Shown here piece after piece: positions 47,160 through 60,827 of a stretch of DNA of 64,000 nucleotides. Position 1 is the stretch's first letter, and every line of letters starts with the position of its first letter. The DNA is from Epiperipatus broadwayi. Taxonomy: Eukaryota; Onychophora; Udeonychophora; Euonychophora; Peripatidae. The notes under the pieces are model-generated. The model made no database searches and was not told where the DNA came from. It was given only the letters and a program-made list of their open reading frames with translations. The position numbers were made by a program, and so were the translations under genes. Where the stretch lies: contig JAQFVV010000012.1 in assembly GCA_028023455.1 (NCBI GenBank), positions 9,462,499-9,526,498 on the forward strand, read 5' to 3'.

Positions 47160-49020
47160 AAACTTCTGGTAAACGATTTTAAGAAAATAATTATTGGGGT
47201 ATAATATGTACTTTTTGTCATAATTAACATATCAAAATATAACAATTCTGATAATAAATAATGATATTGTCAAGGTGATCATATAATGCTCAAGCACTCA
47301 AATAGTAAGCTGAACACAATACTTCCATTTTATTTTATATTTTTCTTTATTCCTTTTCTCCACTAGGTATTGAGCTAGGAATTTTCAATATAGAATTTTG
47401 CCAATCTATTTCGGTGTTGAACCACATAGAACAAACTGCCAATAAACTTTTTTGTTTTCTAAAGAGCAAATTTTATGACTAAAATCTCTTAACTGATTTT
47501 AAAAAAATATGTATAATTGACTTTCATCAGCGGTAGCATGTCATTGCTTTCCACAATTTTTCAACAGAAGTTATTATAAGACTTTGCTTAAAGATTCACC
47601 GGGAGTTAACATAGCGGTTAAAATGGCAAATTCAAAAATTAGCTGACTGAATTCGTAAATAATGAAGTCAAAAATAATCTATTTGTTTATTAATAATGAA
47701 AGCATTATGCTTTGTTACTGTTTTTATGCTTGAACATCACTTCATTTCCCCAAGTAGGTGACCAAGTGATAGAGACATATTTATTTAAAAGTTAAATTAT
47801 AGATGTTAGAAAATGCAATATATATCTGGGGGGCTAACTTTCAATTAAATAACCAATAAATAATATCATGTTTGTAAGCCATTCTAAAAGAAAAAATATT
47901 TCCGGGAAGCAAGCTGTAATTTAAAATATTAATTTAAAACTGCCTATTTGTTATGTATGCCCAACATGGCAAAGAGCAGTGGTAAAATGACAGAGTCTAG
48001 AACTCAAGGTTCGTAAATCGCGATCCATTTCTGTGATTTCCGTTTGCTCGAAGCTTCTTGTGAATAGGATAACAAAAGCCACTCGAATAGTAGTTATATA
48101 TTAAGATCAAATAAAAAAAAAAACTATCACATATACATTAAAAACACAGACATATCTAAAAACTTGTGCTAATTATAACTTTTATATTATTATGCAATCA
48201 GATCTTTTTGAAACGTACAATTTCTTTTTTTATCAGTAGACATTGACTACTGCCTTGATCAGAGATTATTGGTCTTTTTTTGTCACTTTTTGACACAAGG
48301 GAAGTTATTTTTCCTGAAAGTATTGTTTGCCCTGAAAGGCCGTGAGCAACAGCTGCTATACTTAACTAAGCATAAGCAACTCGCACATTTTATTTATTTT
48401 TAGGAGTTATATTTTTGATTGCTAGCAGATGCAGGTGAAGAAGAAAGAAAAAGTCTATTTTTTTGTCCCATTAGTCTCCTTCCCTTCTTTTTTTTTTTTT
48501 TTTCCAATTCCAAAAAGGTAAAAGCAGCTATCTATTTAAATGTTTTAATTTTTTATTCGCACACATAAAGAAGTTAATAACCACTTCCTAGATTAAAATT
48601 ATTTTCATTTGACATATTACCAATTAATATTATTTTCAAATGTAAACTTAAATGCTTTTTTTTTTTTTTTAAGCATTTAAAATCCAACAATTTTGTTTTA
48701 AAAATAATTAAAATACAAAAACACACAAATCCTCAAAGCACATATAATTACTTATAATTTATGAAAGAAGAGATTAAATAAATAAAAACAATCGAATAAT
48801 CTATTTAAGATAATCATAGTAAATATTCATAATTCTTTAAAATATAATACTTTATATTATTTCATGCTAAAAATCAGTCATATATCACATGACCTATATA
48901 GCTTGTATTACCAATATGTAATATATAAAGAGCCTGCTACTAGCTCTAAACAAGCTTAATTATTTTATTTTTTATGATAAATGCTACAAGAGAAAAATAG
49001 TCATTATATATGTAATATAT
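47160..49020. other. AT-rich stretch with two tRNA-like traces
   Basis: Mostly featureless. Degenerate A-box/B-box pairs occur at 47611-47660 (CATAGCGGTTAAAATGGC then CTGAATTCG) and 47964-48020 (ATGGCAAAGAGCAGTGGT then AAGGTTCGTAAATC). They may be SINE heads of one diverged family, but tails and duplications are not visible. Confidence 0.4.
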
Positions 49021-49030
49021 GGAAAAATAT

Positions 49031-52000
49031 CATCATTATCATTGTCAACCATTATCAATCCACTGCAGGATGAAGGTCTCTCCAAGTTCAATTCAATTTC
49101 TCCGATCTCTAATCTCTTTTCTCAACATCATCCCTGCACACTTTTTTTATTTCATCCATCCATCTCACGTGGTCTCTTTCTGGGTCTTCTACAAACTCTT
49201 GGAGTCCAGGTTAAGATTTCAATTGTCCATCTATTATCATCTCTTTTAGCAATATATCCAGCCCAACTCCACTTCAGTCTTTTAATTCTTCCAACGATGT
49301 CAGCAATATCTGTTTGATTTCTTACTTATATATTGTGTTTTTGATCTCTTCGTGTTATTCCTAACATGCAGTCTTGATACTTCTTTGAGTAGTCTAATAG
49401 GTCTGTATTGCTCTTCTATTAAATGTCCAAATCTCAGATCCATAATTAAAAACTGATAAAACACATCTATTAAAAACCTTCATTTTCCAAAACATAGCAT
49501 ATTTCCTTTTAGTATTAAGTTATATTTACCAAAAGCATTCCATCCAAGTTTAATTCTATGATTAATTCCATCCATTATGTTTCCACCTGTAGTAATAAGC
49601 TGACAAGATATTTATAGTTGTTAACTTCTTCTAACTCATCATAATCAGTCTTTATTTTCATCTTTTGAGAAAATCCATCGAACATTACTTTAGTCCTTTT
49701 AACATATACCTTTAGTTCTACTTTTTTACTTTCATTTGATAAATCTTGCAATATTTCCTGAAGTTCTAAGGCATTATTTGTAAAAAAACAACTACATCAT
49801 CTGCAAAATCTAAATGATTTAAATAATCCCTATTTACCTTTACCTTCCCATTTTAATCCACAAAATACTTCTTGCAGTACTGTAAAAACTTTTGGACATA
49901 TGGAGTCACCCTGTCTTACGCTCTTCTCAATGTTAATGTTCCTAGTATCATTATGTAATCTAATAGTAACTGTTGCATTTTTAAAAAATATTCTTTAGAA
50001 TATGACAATCTCCTGGGTCTATATCTTGACAATCCAATGCTTTAATCACTGAAGAAATGCTTATAGAATCAAATGCCTTTTCATAATCCATGACAACAAA
50101 GCATAATGACAACTCATATTCATTGGTACTTTCTATATCTTTCTCAATATTTGGATATGATCTACCATACTAAAATCACTTTTAAATTCAGCTTGTTCTC
50201 TTAGTTGGTTGAAATCCAATGTTCTCTGAAGACAAATTGTAATTATCTTGGTAAAAAATTTCTGAAAAACTGATAAAAGGCTGACAGGTCTGTAATTTAT
50301 AATATCTTCTTTATCACCTTTTTAAAATAATAATATTAACACTGCATTCTCCCAATCATGTGGTACATTTTTATCACTTAGTATATAACTTTGCCAAAAA
50401 AAATTCTATTTCTTCATCTGTTTTTTTTTAATATATCGATTATAATTTCATCATTATCTGGAGTTTTTCCTTTCTTCATAAATTTAATTGCATGTCTCAT
50501 TTCTTTATTTAAAATTCTGGGCAATTTGGAAGATGTAATAGATATAGGAGATACTTGTTCTTTATTACTATAAAATTCTTGATAGAACTCTTCTATCCAT
50601 TTCTTGATGTCATCTCTCTTTTTAGTAATAGTTCCATTTTTTTTCTTATTGTAGATATAAGTTTCCTACTAATACCAAAATATTGTTTTACACTCTTGAG
50701 ACTTTTAATCTCTTCTACAGCTTTCCTTGCTAGTTCACAATTATACTTTGTTATATCATTATCAACTCTTTTTAATGCATCATTTTTATATATCTTCACA
50801 ATTATTCTTTTCTTCATAAATTCTCGAGTCTCGGCAAATTTATTAGTCAATTGCTGTTTTTTTTCTACCAGATATCTTTGTTGTAGTTTTTAAAACTGAA
50901 TCAGTTATTTTCCTATTAATTTCATTCAAATCGGAATCATGTTCAAAATCTACTAATACTTGAAAACGATTTGCAAGTTCTAATTTAAATTCACTAGAAT
51001 GTTTCTGAAGATTAGGAATATCAACTGTAAATATTGTTTTTCTTAATAATTTTTGTCTGCATTTTTCTTACATCTTACTAATCCATGATCACTTCTTTTG
51101 TTGAATTTATTAAGGACATTACAATCTTGAAATATGTATTTTTTGTTAATCGAAATATAATCCAATTCTGCTGTATCTTCATTTAGATGCATCCATGTCC
51201 ATTTCCTTTTAACATTTTTCTCAAAAAAAATTCATAATACAGTTTTTCTTTTTCTGCAAACTCCACAAGTCTATGTCCTCTTTCATTTCTTTTACCATAA
51301 CCACATTTACTTACAGCATTTTCATCTTTCATTTGTTTACCAATTCTAGCATTAAAGTCTCTCATAACAAACTGTTTACATATCATACTATTTGCCACTT
51401 TCTTAAAAACTTCAACAATACTATTTTTTATATCAAAACTTTATTCTTACAGTTTCCACTGTCCAGACAATTGAAATGGTAAGAATAAAAGTTTTGATAC
51501 AAAAAATAGTATTGTTCAAGTGTTTAAGAAAGTTGGAAATGGTATATGTAAATCAATACAAAAAACAAAAAGATTATATTACTTCCATAACAAAATGTTG
51601 TTTAGTCTGATCAAAAGCCTTTTTTACATCTATATAAAAATCTACTACTTCATCACTACGAGAACTTGTTGGGGCATAAACTTGAATTATCTGCATTTGA
51701 TATCTGCTATTAAGATGAATAACTAATCTTGCCACTTTGTCCAATACAACATCAATCTCCATGATGTTCTTCGTCTTTTTATTTATAATGAATCCTACTC
51801 CATTTATACTAATATTTGTGTTTCTGTAGTAGAATACATGTCTACCTTTTAAATCAATTGTCTCCTCATCTTTTTTTCTAACTTCATAAAGTCCAATAAT
51901 GTCCCAATTAATATGAGACAGTTCTTTTCCCAATTCTTGCAATCATCCTTCACTTAAAAGTGATCTGCAGTTGTAAGTACCTAAATAAAAAGTCATCAAC

Positions 52001-52455
52001 AAATGGCAGCCTGGGTCCACAATCAGGGGATTCTTAGTAACCTCTGCCTTTGGTCACAAACCGTTGCCTTGGCTGGTGACTTTACAGCCTCCTGGGAAGA
52101 AGGGTCATGATTTATTTTTGTCTTTCATGATATCAATTAAAAAAATTTTTTCATTCACACACATATTCATTAAACCTTATCAGGCAACTGAGAAGAAAGG
52201 CCATGGTGCTTCTTGGTCTTAAACTCAGAGGTAAAAAGCCAATAAACTCACCACACTGGCTAATGCATGTTGGTGAGCAACACAACCATGTTCATATACT
52301 ATAAGAATAGTCACATCTAATAACAGCTGCATCGACAAGAACGTACGGCGTGAACCTTAGGAATTTGCCTATTCGGTTCCTTTAAGGCCTCCAAGAGGAA
52401 TCAAAGGGTCTTACTTTCAGTTAACAGCAAACTCCTTTCTGCAGCCATAATATAT
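49031..52455 (-). mobile_element. RTE-type LINE, near full length, inactivated
   Basis: The minus strand reads in order as follows. A GC-richer 5' region is at 51.95-52.45 kb. The AP-type endonuclease is at 51.2-51.95 kb, with SHINWDIIGLYEVRKKDEET and VYAPTSSRSDEV, then DFNARIGKQM and YGKRNERGHRLVEFAEKEK. A linker follows. The reverse transcriptase has NYRPVSLLSVFQKFF (about 50.28 kb), MDYEKAFDSI (about 50.09 kb), VRQGDSICPKVFT (about 49.9 kb) and FADD (about 49.80 kb). The C-terminus and a simple-repeat 3' tail lie at 49.03-49.06 kb. Length of about 3.4 kb fits RTE elements. Several frameshifts and stops break it. It encodes endonuclease/reverse transcriptase for target-primed insertion and may have mobilised SINEs here. 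Confidence 0.9.
51390..51545. repeat. Local inverted duplication inside the LINE endonuclease
   Basis: ACTATTTTTTATATCAAAAC (from about 51420) is followed by its reverse form GTTTTGATACAAAAAATAGT (about 51490-51512). The surrounding ACTTTCTTAAAAACTTC and TAAGAAAGTTGGAAATGG also pair. About 65 bp was copied back in inverted orientation, disrupting the frame. Confidence 0.75.
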
Positions 52456-52459
52456 ATAT

Positions 52460-54120
52460 ATGAAAATATAATATAATAATGAGATAGAAAATGGATTCAA
52501 ACAATTTTACAAATGTTATTATAAAATTAAATGATGAGTTGGCCACATTAAGTGAACAATCAATAATATTTATATAATATATTAAGCCAATATATTCATA
52601 TGTTGATTTTATGATTTCAAGTAGCTTTTTGGAAAATGCTTCTGTAATCCATGATTCAATATGGTGTAAAGATTGATGAATTCTCCCAAGCCATGTTCAA
52701 ATCTGTGTATGATTTTTTTTATCAACCAGACCATGTTTAAGCTAGATAACATTCAATAGTGGTTAGGGCATGTAAATCTAGTTAATATTGGAAAGAAGAT
52801 GAGTTTTCAAAGGAGAAAAACATGATTGTATGTCTAAGTGTGCTGAAACACAATTAATGATGAAATTAAGATACAATTTATAATATTGAGTGGCTGAGCG
52901 CTATTTTTAAAATAATGATGAGGATCAAAAAGTTTGGAGATTATTATGGATAAGTGGGTATGAATAGTATTTGAAACGTATCTATTTAGTCATAATGAAT
53001 TAGGGTCAGATTTAAATAAATATAATTGTTTATAGTTAAAACGCCTAGACATAGTTAAGTTTAAACATTTGATAAATAATCAAATTCACTTTCCATATAA
53101 AACCCCTCTTAACATCTGTTTAGTAAAGTTGGGCAAATATTAATCTGATACTCATGCAGGATTTTGTCTTTGCTAAAGATATATTAAATAACTTAAACTT
53201 TAAAACACACTCATATACATATGAATGGTGTGAAATGCTCATTAAAAATATGACATATATATTAAAGTGCCATAATGTTAGAAACTGGCATCAAGGAGGA
53301 AGATTACTACTAATGATGTTATCATGTAATAGTAGTGATTAACCTATCTTCTCAAAGAAGTTCATATGAGGTACTTTGTTAAGATCGTTATTCTATAGGA
53401 GTTGAATACACATGTTTATGAAGAATTATTTATATGCTTGAAATCTTTTGAAAATACCTTTCATAATAAGAAACAAAATGCAAATAATGACTTTAATTAA
53501 TAATTTTAGTTTTTATAGACATACTGATGTAAAAAATCCATAAAATTAAAAATATTATTTACATAAATAATTATGCTATTACACATATCTATTCTTGCCT
53601 TTACTTGCAGTGATGTAATATACTGTTCTTTAATTAATCTGAATCAGTGGTGCATGCAGTGGTGCACCCTTTTTACACTTTCAACCCCCATACTCAGACT
53701 TAAATTTTACACAATCTATTATAAGCATATAAGGATAGTAATAATAAAAGTCATTTTACCACATACAAATATATATCTTTATATTATACTTCAATACATA
53801 TTATGATTTGATATAAGACCTTTAAAAAAACTGCATATTAAATGTATCATAATATTTGATTTTTAGAACTGTTTAGCAATTATAATACTTTTTTAGCCTA
53901 TTTTAGAAAATGTGTATATTCAAGAACCTAGTACCATGTATCATATTAGGAGAACAGTAGCATGAATAATAAAATTCTGAGAATGAACAAGAGAAAGGAG
54001 AGCAATATAAGTGAAATCTCATTATAATGTGCTGTTTATGCAAAGTGGAATGAAATATAAAGAAGGAAGTGCTTAAACACAAAAGTGGTCAGACACAAAA
54101 TAATGAGTTGAGCAGGTAAC
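52460..54120. other. AT-rich non-coding stretch
   Basis: No recognised feature. Short open frames at 53.15 and 53.57 kb lack motifs. Confidence 0.5.
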
Positions 54121-54136
54121 ATGTATTTTAAATAGT

Positions 54137-54366
54137 CAAAACTCACTATACATATTGCCACACCCAGCAAGCTAGAGTAATCAATGGATGCCAGAAGGCT
54201 TGTGCATAAAATCCCCATCTAGTGCCTACTTATCCAATATCTCCAGACTAGTTTCTGGCTTGTGGCCTTCGCCAGTGAGGAGCCTTGGATCTGAGAGCAC
54301 TGCACCTGTTTTAACAACAGTTATACACAAGCATAAGAGGTGGTGGTCATGTGATGTTTATTGGCT
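54137..54366 (-). mobile_element. Family B single unit, copy B7
   Basis: It is flanked by TATTTTAAATAGT (54124-54136) and TATTTTTAATAGT (54367-54379), 13 bp with one mismatch. The unit holds a minus-sense hammerhead at 54232-54290 with TCCAA, CCTCA, stem II GGC/GCC, GAAAC, TA, GTC. The core reads CTGGCGA, losing the invariant A, so it is predicted inactive. It ends with an inverted piece (ACAACAGTTATACACAAGC to GATGTTTATTGGCTTA). The open frame 54188-54424 on the plus strand is an accident of the repeat. Confidence 0.75.
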
Positions 54367-54379
54367 TATTTTTAATAGT

Positions 54380-56279
54380 GTTGAGGTCTTTGTTTTTTCA
54401 TTAAAAATTTATTATCCAACATGAGAACTTCTCAAAATTTTCATGATTCCCAACAATTTTTCTGTGACCCTTTGAAGAATTGTGATCCACATGTTATGCA
54501 TCACTAATCTAAACCATGTGATTTCTTATGAACAACCTTCACTCTAGATTATAATTCTTTATATTTAGCTCTTAGGTTTGCATTTATAACAAGCTAACTT
54601 CTGACATTAATAATATTCATCACATATCTTTATTTGTATAAGTATTGGGGCAATCAAGACCAAATTTTAAAGATTTAGACTGAATAATTGTCTACATGTA
54701 TATTTATATTAGAAAATATATGTATTTATTAAATATGGTATAACAAATAAAATAAAATTTTAAAATGAAAAGTTGGTAAAAAGAACAAATTATTTAGGTA
54801 GTTTAATATTTCAAAAATTAAAAAAAAAAATTATAAAAATAAATGATTTATTTGTAAAGCAATAATAATTAAATAGCAGCAATTATTAGGGAAATAATTT
54901 TGTTCAAAAGACAATTTGGCTATCAAATAACATGATTTAATGATAATTCAATATAAAATAATTTCAAATATATTGATTACACAATAATTGATTATATATC
55001 ATATACAAATATTCTTTATAACTGACATAATATATGGGTTTTTTATACACAAAATCTAATAAATTAAATAATATTTCATTTGATAAAATAAAATATCTAA
55101 AATATAATAAACATCTCTATCTTAAAAATAAAGATTTCTATAATTTTGAGTGTCTGAACTATGTTTTTGTGTGCCTGGACTGTGCCAGATAAGACTTAAT
55201 TATAAAAGATAATTAAATTCTGATTAATTAACATTTAATTTAAAAAATATATAAATATAAAAATTTATCACCTATCTAAATTTTGCTATATATCTCCATC
55301 TATATATCTTTCATTGAAACTCAGAAAATTCTGAATTCTGATTTCAATTGATTTTTGACATTTTTTTAAAATTTTGGATTTCAATTGTATTTTACTATCT
55401 TCTATTATTTTTCAATATAAAGATATTAAAAAATATAAAAAATCTTTTAAAAATTCAAGTCTACAAATACTTATGAACTGCTGAAAACTTATGCAAAAAT
55501 TATTGAATTGGAAATAAAGTGCCACAAAAAAAAAATGCTATAATTTAACATGACAAATTCTCCATATAATTTCAGCAGCAACATAACTTTGTTTCTATAT
55601 AAAATTGATTTTCAAATAAAATAAAAAAGCTTGAAAACTTCTTTAAATTTAACTGTAAAAAATTGTATTACATAAATGAATTCCTATACTTGTTTTGATA
55701 TTTTAACACATTATTTATCTAAAATACAAAAACAAATGATTTTTAAAGAAATTTGTTTCAGTATAGAATAGACATGCTAATCTGATCATAAAAAAATGGA
55801 AAATATTTTAGAGAAAAACAAACTCTTTAAATTAAAACATAGGTAACATTTTTAACATGGGCAGAAAGTGATTAACAATAACACTTTTGTGATATAGGGT
55901 TTGAATTATTTTCATTTCTGATTTGGGTAATTCACTTCTGCGTCACCATTCTTCTAGGTACAACAGTTTCAAACATTAATTTTTAAAAATAATTTAATCT
56001 CAACACTTGCTTTATATTGTCTACAGAATTATCTGTAAAATATAAATATCAAATTAAATATTCCACAACCATATATGTAAAGAAACCTATATATTTAAAT
56101 ATTATAAAGGTATTTCATTAAAATATGTTGCTTATTCATTCAGTTTTTAACATTTGTTCAATATCTTCAATAGATTATATCTATGAAATCTAACTTTAAT
56201 TAACTATATCCTATGAATTTTGAAACTAAATTTGGCTGAATTAAATTTTATGCAAATACATTTAACCTACTGAATATAC
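54380..56279. other. AT-rich non-coding stretch
   Basis: Nothing recognised. Extremely AT-rich between about 54.7 and 55.5 kb. Confidence 0.55.
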
Positions 56280-57253
56280 TGATTTAGTATGCACTCACAG
56301 CCGCCATTTTGAATTACAAGAACCGCCCAAATCATGCTGGAGCATCCAACCGATAAATGACATCGATCAAAATGGCCATTTTCATAGAAAAAAAACAAAT
56401 CACGTTATTAAAATATTAAAACACAAAATCGCAATTTTCATAGAAAAAAACAAACCAAATCATGTAATTAAAATATTAAAACACAAAATTGCAATTTTCA
56501 TACAAAAAAAAACCAAATCATGTAATTAAAATATTAAAACACAAAATCACAATTTTTATAGAAAAAAAAAACTAAATCACCTGATTAAAATATTAAAACA
56601 CAAAATCACAATCTTCATAGAAAAAACAACAACCTAATTCCGCAAATATTTGAAATTAAATTTAAGCAATAATTATATTTTCATCCAGTTATACAAATGG
56701 AAACATGTGACAAAAAGGTGGTAAACATCTTGAATACATGTTATCTAAATCTACATCAATCTTAAAAAAAATCATATTTCAGTTTACTAGTTTATTAAAC
56801 CATTTACTCATTGCAATCAACAGGATGACCTAAAATTGATAGATTTAAAATATGAATTATACTATATGCCAAAAGACTATGAAAATTGAGATTTTGTGTT
56901 TTAATATTTTAATCACATGATTTGTTTTTTTTTCCCTATGAAAATTGTGATTTTGTGTTTTAATATTTTAATCATGTGATTTGGGTTTTTTTTTTTCCTA
57001 TGAAAATTGCGATTTTGTGTTTTAATATTTTAATCACATGATTTTTTTTTTTTCTATGAAAATTGTGATTTTGCGTTTCAATATTTTAATCACGTGATTT
57101 GGATTTTTTTTCCCTATGAAAATTGCAATTTTGGTTTTCTTTTTTCTATGAAAATGGCCATTTTAATCGAAGTCATTTATCGGTTGGATGTTCCAGCATG
57201 GTTTGGATGGTTCTTGTAATTCAAAATGGCAGCCGTGAGCGCATAATAAATCA
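56280..57253. mobile_element. Foldback element with subterminal tandem repeats
   Basis: Terminal inverted repeats of about 110 bp (56280-56390 and 57145-57253) share CGCCATTTTGAATTACAAGA and its reverse, and ATGGCCATTTTCATAG and its reverse. Inside each arm the unit TTAAAATATTAAAACACAAA...CAATTTTCATAGAAAA is repeated four times on the left (period about 57-61 bp) and about five times on the right in inverted orientation (period about 56-62 bp). A short unique middle lies at 56640-56875. This is the classic plan of foldback transposons. No frame, no obvious target duplication. Confidence 0.8.
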
Positions 57254-57326
57254 GCACCAACAAAGGAGATAAAAAAAAATTTTAATACTAGATGCTTTTA
57301 TTTAGTATGCTAAAAATAAAAATACT

Positions 57327-57509
57327 AATTGTTTTTTCAACCACAATTGGGGTTTTTAGATTTAACTTGAAATAAAAGCACGGGGGGGGGGAGCAGAAAT
57401 TAATCAAGTCAATCCCTAATTTTTTATAACAAGGAATTGAGTTAATTAATTCTGGATGCCCTGCATCAAGTTAAATCTAAAAACCGCAATTGTGGTTGAA
57501 GAAACAATT
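57327..57509. mobile_element. Small MITE, about 183 bp, with poly-G interior
   Basis: Terminal inverted repeats of about 45 bp: CCACAATTGGGGTTTTTAGA with TTAACTTG on the left, CAAGTTAA with TCTAAAAACCGCAATTGTGG on the right. The interior contains a 10-bp G run at about 57381-57390. Non-coding. It lies about 70 bp beyond the foldback element. Confidence 0.7.
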
Positions 57510-57514
57510 ATTAT

Positions 57515-60420
57515 TACTTTTCTTTTTAGTGCTCTAAGTAAAAACATTTAATATTAAAAAAAAAATCTACTATTTTTAATTTTTTATTATTGACACAGTA
57601 AATAAAAATGTAAAACTATATTGCATTTTAATCCACTTAACACTTATGTCATTAGATATTTCTGCTATAAATTAATAAGTATATCCCTTATGTATATATC
57701 ATATTTAATATGTGTATATAAGTAATAATAAATCATTAAGTGACTAATAATAACAAATATCCTTTTAAGTGAAAAATATTTGACATTTTTGCTTTTGATT
57801 TGAAATTTTTATTTTTTATATTCGGAAAAAAAAATGTGTATCAAAACTATATTGTAAATGAACTTCACTTAATATATATAATTTTACTGTAAATCAATTT
57901 GACACTTAGTTTATATATATATCATTATATATTTCTGCAATAAGTTAATATGTATACTTCTTATGTATATATAATATTTATATGTGTGCATAATTATATA
58001 TCTGTATAATAAAGCATTAAGTAACTTATTTTTCTGTTGAAAATTGTTTGCCTTTTTTTTTCATTTGAAAAAAAAAATTAAAAAAAAAGCTTAACAAAAC
58101 TATATTGTAAACTAACTTTTTTATTTTAACTTAAGAAAAACTAAAAAAAATTGTGTGTTGTGTGAATTTCTAAGAGCAATTTTTAAATTTGATATAATAT
58201 TCAAACCATGATTTTAAAATGTCAGTATAATTTTAAATGGAAGGCAAAACAACTCTATACTGCCCTCTTATGAATCTTACTTAAAATATTTTAAAGTACT
58301 AAGAACAATTTTTAAATTTAATGACAAAATACTCACTATTTGTTGTGTCCTCTGTTACATATCTAAAAAACTAGGTCTCCTACATAAAATATTAGAATCC
58401 CATATTATTTAGCCTGGGATTTTTTACTTATATACTAAATTTGAAACTATTCTATTCAATTTAAATCTATTAAACCTTGATTTTAAAATTTTATCTTAAC
58501 TTAAATAATAAAAGTGATTATAAAGATTTACAAACAAATATACCAACAAACAAACAGATATTCTAACTTAAATAAAAGCATTAAAAATTCATCATAGTAT
58601 TTACATAATAACCTTAATCATTAATTTTAAAGCAATTTCATTTTATCTTAATTTTCTTCCTTTTGTTTTAACAATATAAACATGAAATTTCCTCATATAT
58701 TCATGAGTAAAAAGTAAAAGTGCTTAAAATATTTTTCAACTTTGTTAATTCTGTGTCAAATTTCTTATGTAAATCATTTATCATAATTCAACATATATTA
58801 TAATTTTAGTGACCAAATAAATCAATCTGATGACATTTGTGAATTAGCTTATTAAACTCAAGAGATTTAGAACCTATATTTCATTTGCTTCTCAAATTAA
58901 AAAAGTTGAACTATCAAGGATTAAATTTCACAGGAAAAAAAAATTATTTATCAAAATATATTATTTCCTATATCATAATCTAATTTGAAATCATTTATTT
59001 TTAAAACTTGATTATTCATCTCTCATTATATTATAACTTATGCAATTACAAAGATAATATATTTAAAATGCAAATTTTAAAAACAGTAAATACAATATTG
59101 CATAGATTATTTTTGAAGTCTAAATTACATGAGAGTAAACAACTTACCATCTACTTAACTTTAAAAATTAGTCATCTTAGTTTATATTTATTTCTTTGGT
59201 CCTAATTCTAGATTATCTTTTTATTCAATTCCCCATAGTCTTTCCTGCTTTATTTAGTCTGCCTAATGTCATAGATGTTTATTAATTTGGGTGTCAATTG
59301 TACATCCCCATAAAATAATTATTTTAAAATATAGGAAAATGTGGAAACAAAGTGAATAAAATAAATTTCACTGTTCACACTATAGATGATTAAAATCTTC
59401 AGAATTCTACTTCTAAATTATGTTCAATATTCTATAATTACTGTGCTTAAATAAATAAAGTGCTAAATTATTACCGTTCCTAAATAAAATTTCATGCCTG
59501 TTAAACATAAAAAAGAAAAAAAAGGAAAAGACAGACATTTATTAAAATTTTAGAAATTAACAATATGATTTTGAAAATTTGTTTCTATTCATATTAATAC
59601 ATTTATGTATATGTGTAATTTAGTCTACTATATACTGTTGTTTTAATTATATAAAATTTATATATGAACAAATTTTAACTTTGAATCTACTTTCAATAAA
59701 TCTATTTAGGATATGATACAGACTTACCTACAAATATAAAACATCACTAAAATCCAAAATTTAATGGATATTATTATTTGAATCCATTGATTTTCAAAAT
59801 GTATAAATATTAATAAACATAAAAAGTCTAAGTTTAAATATTAATAAATATTCTTAAAGTTTATTGACATAATTAAAATATCAGGTGAAGCTTATTAGTA
59901 TTTAGGATATAAGTTTTTAATGAATTAAAATATTTTTAATAAATAAGTTCAAATTAAAAAATAAACATCTTAAAACAATATTAATAAAAATTAACACCTA
60001 AACCATCATGCAAATTATACATGCGTATACATGCTTGTGAAGTAATAGCTATTTATGACTTAAATAAAATGAGAGGATTTATAATTGATTTTTATCATCA
60101 TTAGTAATAAATCTAGAAAATTCCAGAAAGTATGTCTTATGACATAAGCAAAACAATAATATTGCATGCTTTTAGAATTATTTAACACAGGCATAGATAT
60201 TTCTTTATAAATGTAAAAATGATTTAGATTCTCATTTCAATATTTTAAAAAAATAAATTCATTTAAAACATTTTTTCTTTTCAAATCTTGGTTTATTTTA
60301 TGAATCATTGTTTAACAGTTAATTTCCCTGTAACATTTCAAATTATCTCTATAAAATATATATTTACAAATATATGTCTAAGAAAAAATCTAAAGTAATA
60401 AAAAAAAACTCACATAAATC
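57515..60420. other. AT-rich non-coding stretch
   Basis: A loosely repeated theme (TATATTGTAAA...TTCACTT...ATATATCAT) occurs near 57.6, 57.84 and 58.1 kb, perhaps an old AT satellite. Nothing else recognised. Confidence 0.5.
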
Positions 60421-60527
60421 ATATTAATATATAGGGTATATGAGCACAGACTTTCACATGACCTACCACTCTCCATTCTATCTAATAACACTGATACACT
60501 CAAGCACATATATGCTGAAAAGATAAA

Positions 60528-60585
60528 TAATCACCAATATACGTATTACATGCTAAACCAGCAATCATCAGTTGGTCCAGATTAT
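60528..60585 (-). ncRNA. Hammerhead ribozyme motif, family A, GAAA mutated
   Basis: Counterpart of 17236-17293 with the same GTAA lesion. Stem I, CTGATGA and stem II are otherwise intact. Predicted inactive. Confidence 0.6.
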
Positions 60586-60771
60586 CATCTCCCACACATA
60601 TATACTATAAGTGCTCAGATATATATTAAGATAAACAATCTTTATACTTCAATTGGATGGACAGTTGAAGAGTTGGAGTGTGTAGTAGATTGGAGCCTGT
60701 CCATTAAAGTATAAAGATTGTCTATCTTAATATATATCTGAGCACTTATAATATATATGTGTGGGAGATGA

Positions 60772-60827
60772 TAATCTGGACGAACTGATGATTGCTGGTT
60801 TAGCATGAAATACGTATATTAGTGATT
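60772..60827 (+). ncRNA. Type I hammerhead ribozyme motif, family A
   Basis: Counterpart of 16991-17050: CTGATGA, TGCT/AGCA, GAAA, ATACGTAT and TAATC/GATTA are intact. Inner stem I is ACGAA against TTAGT and weakened. Core residues are complete. Confidence 0.6.

Noticed and set aside
50391-51726. Several plus-strand frames
   Set aside because: They are antisense to the RTE LINE, whose reverse transcriptase and endonuclease motifs are on the minus strand.
54188-54424. 78-codon plus-strand frame, similar to frames in other B copies
   Set aside because: Lies over family B non-coding repeat and opposite the ribozyme; the same peptide is broken in the other copies.
56397-56640. CRISPR-like array of repeated units with spacers
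   Set aside because: Units are contiguous tandem repeats without unique spacers, mirrored in the other arm of a foldback element in a eukaryotic sequence.
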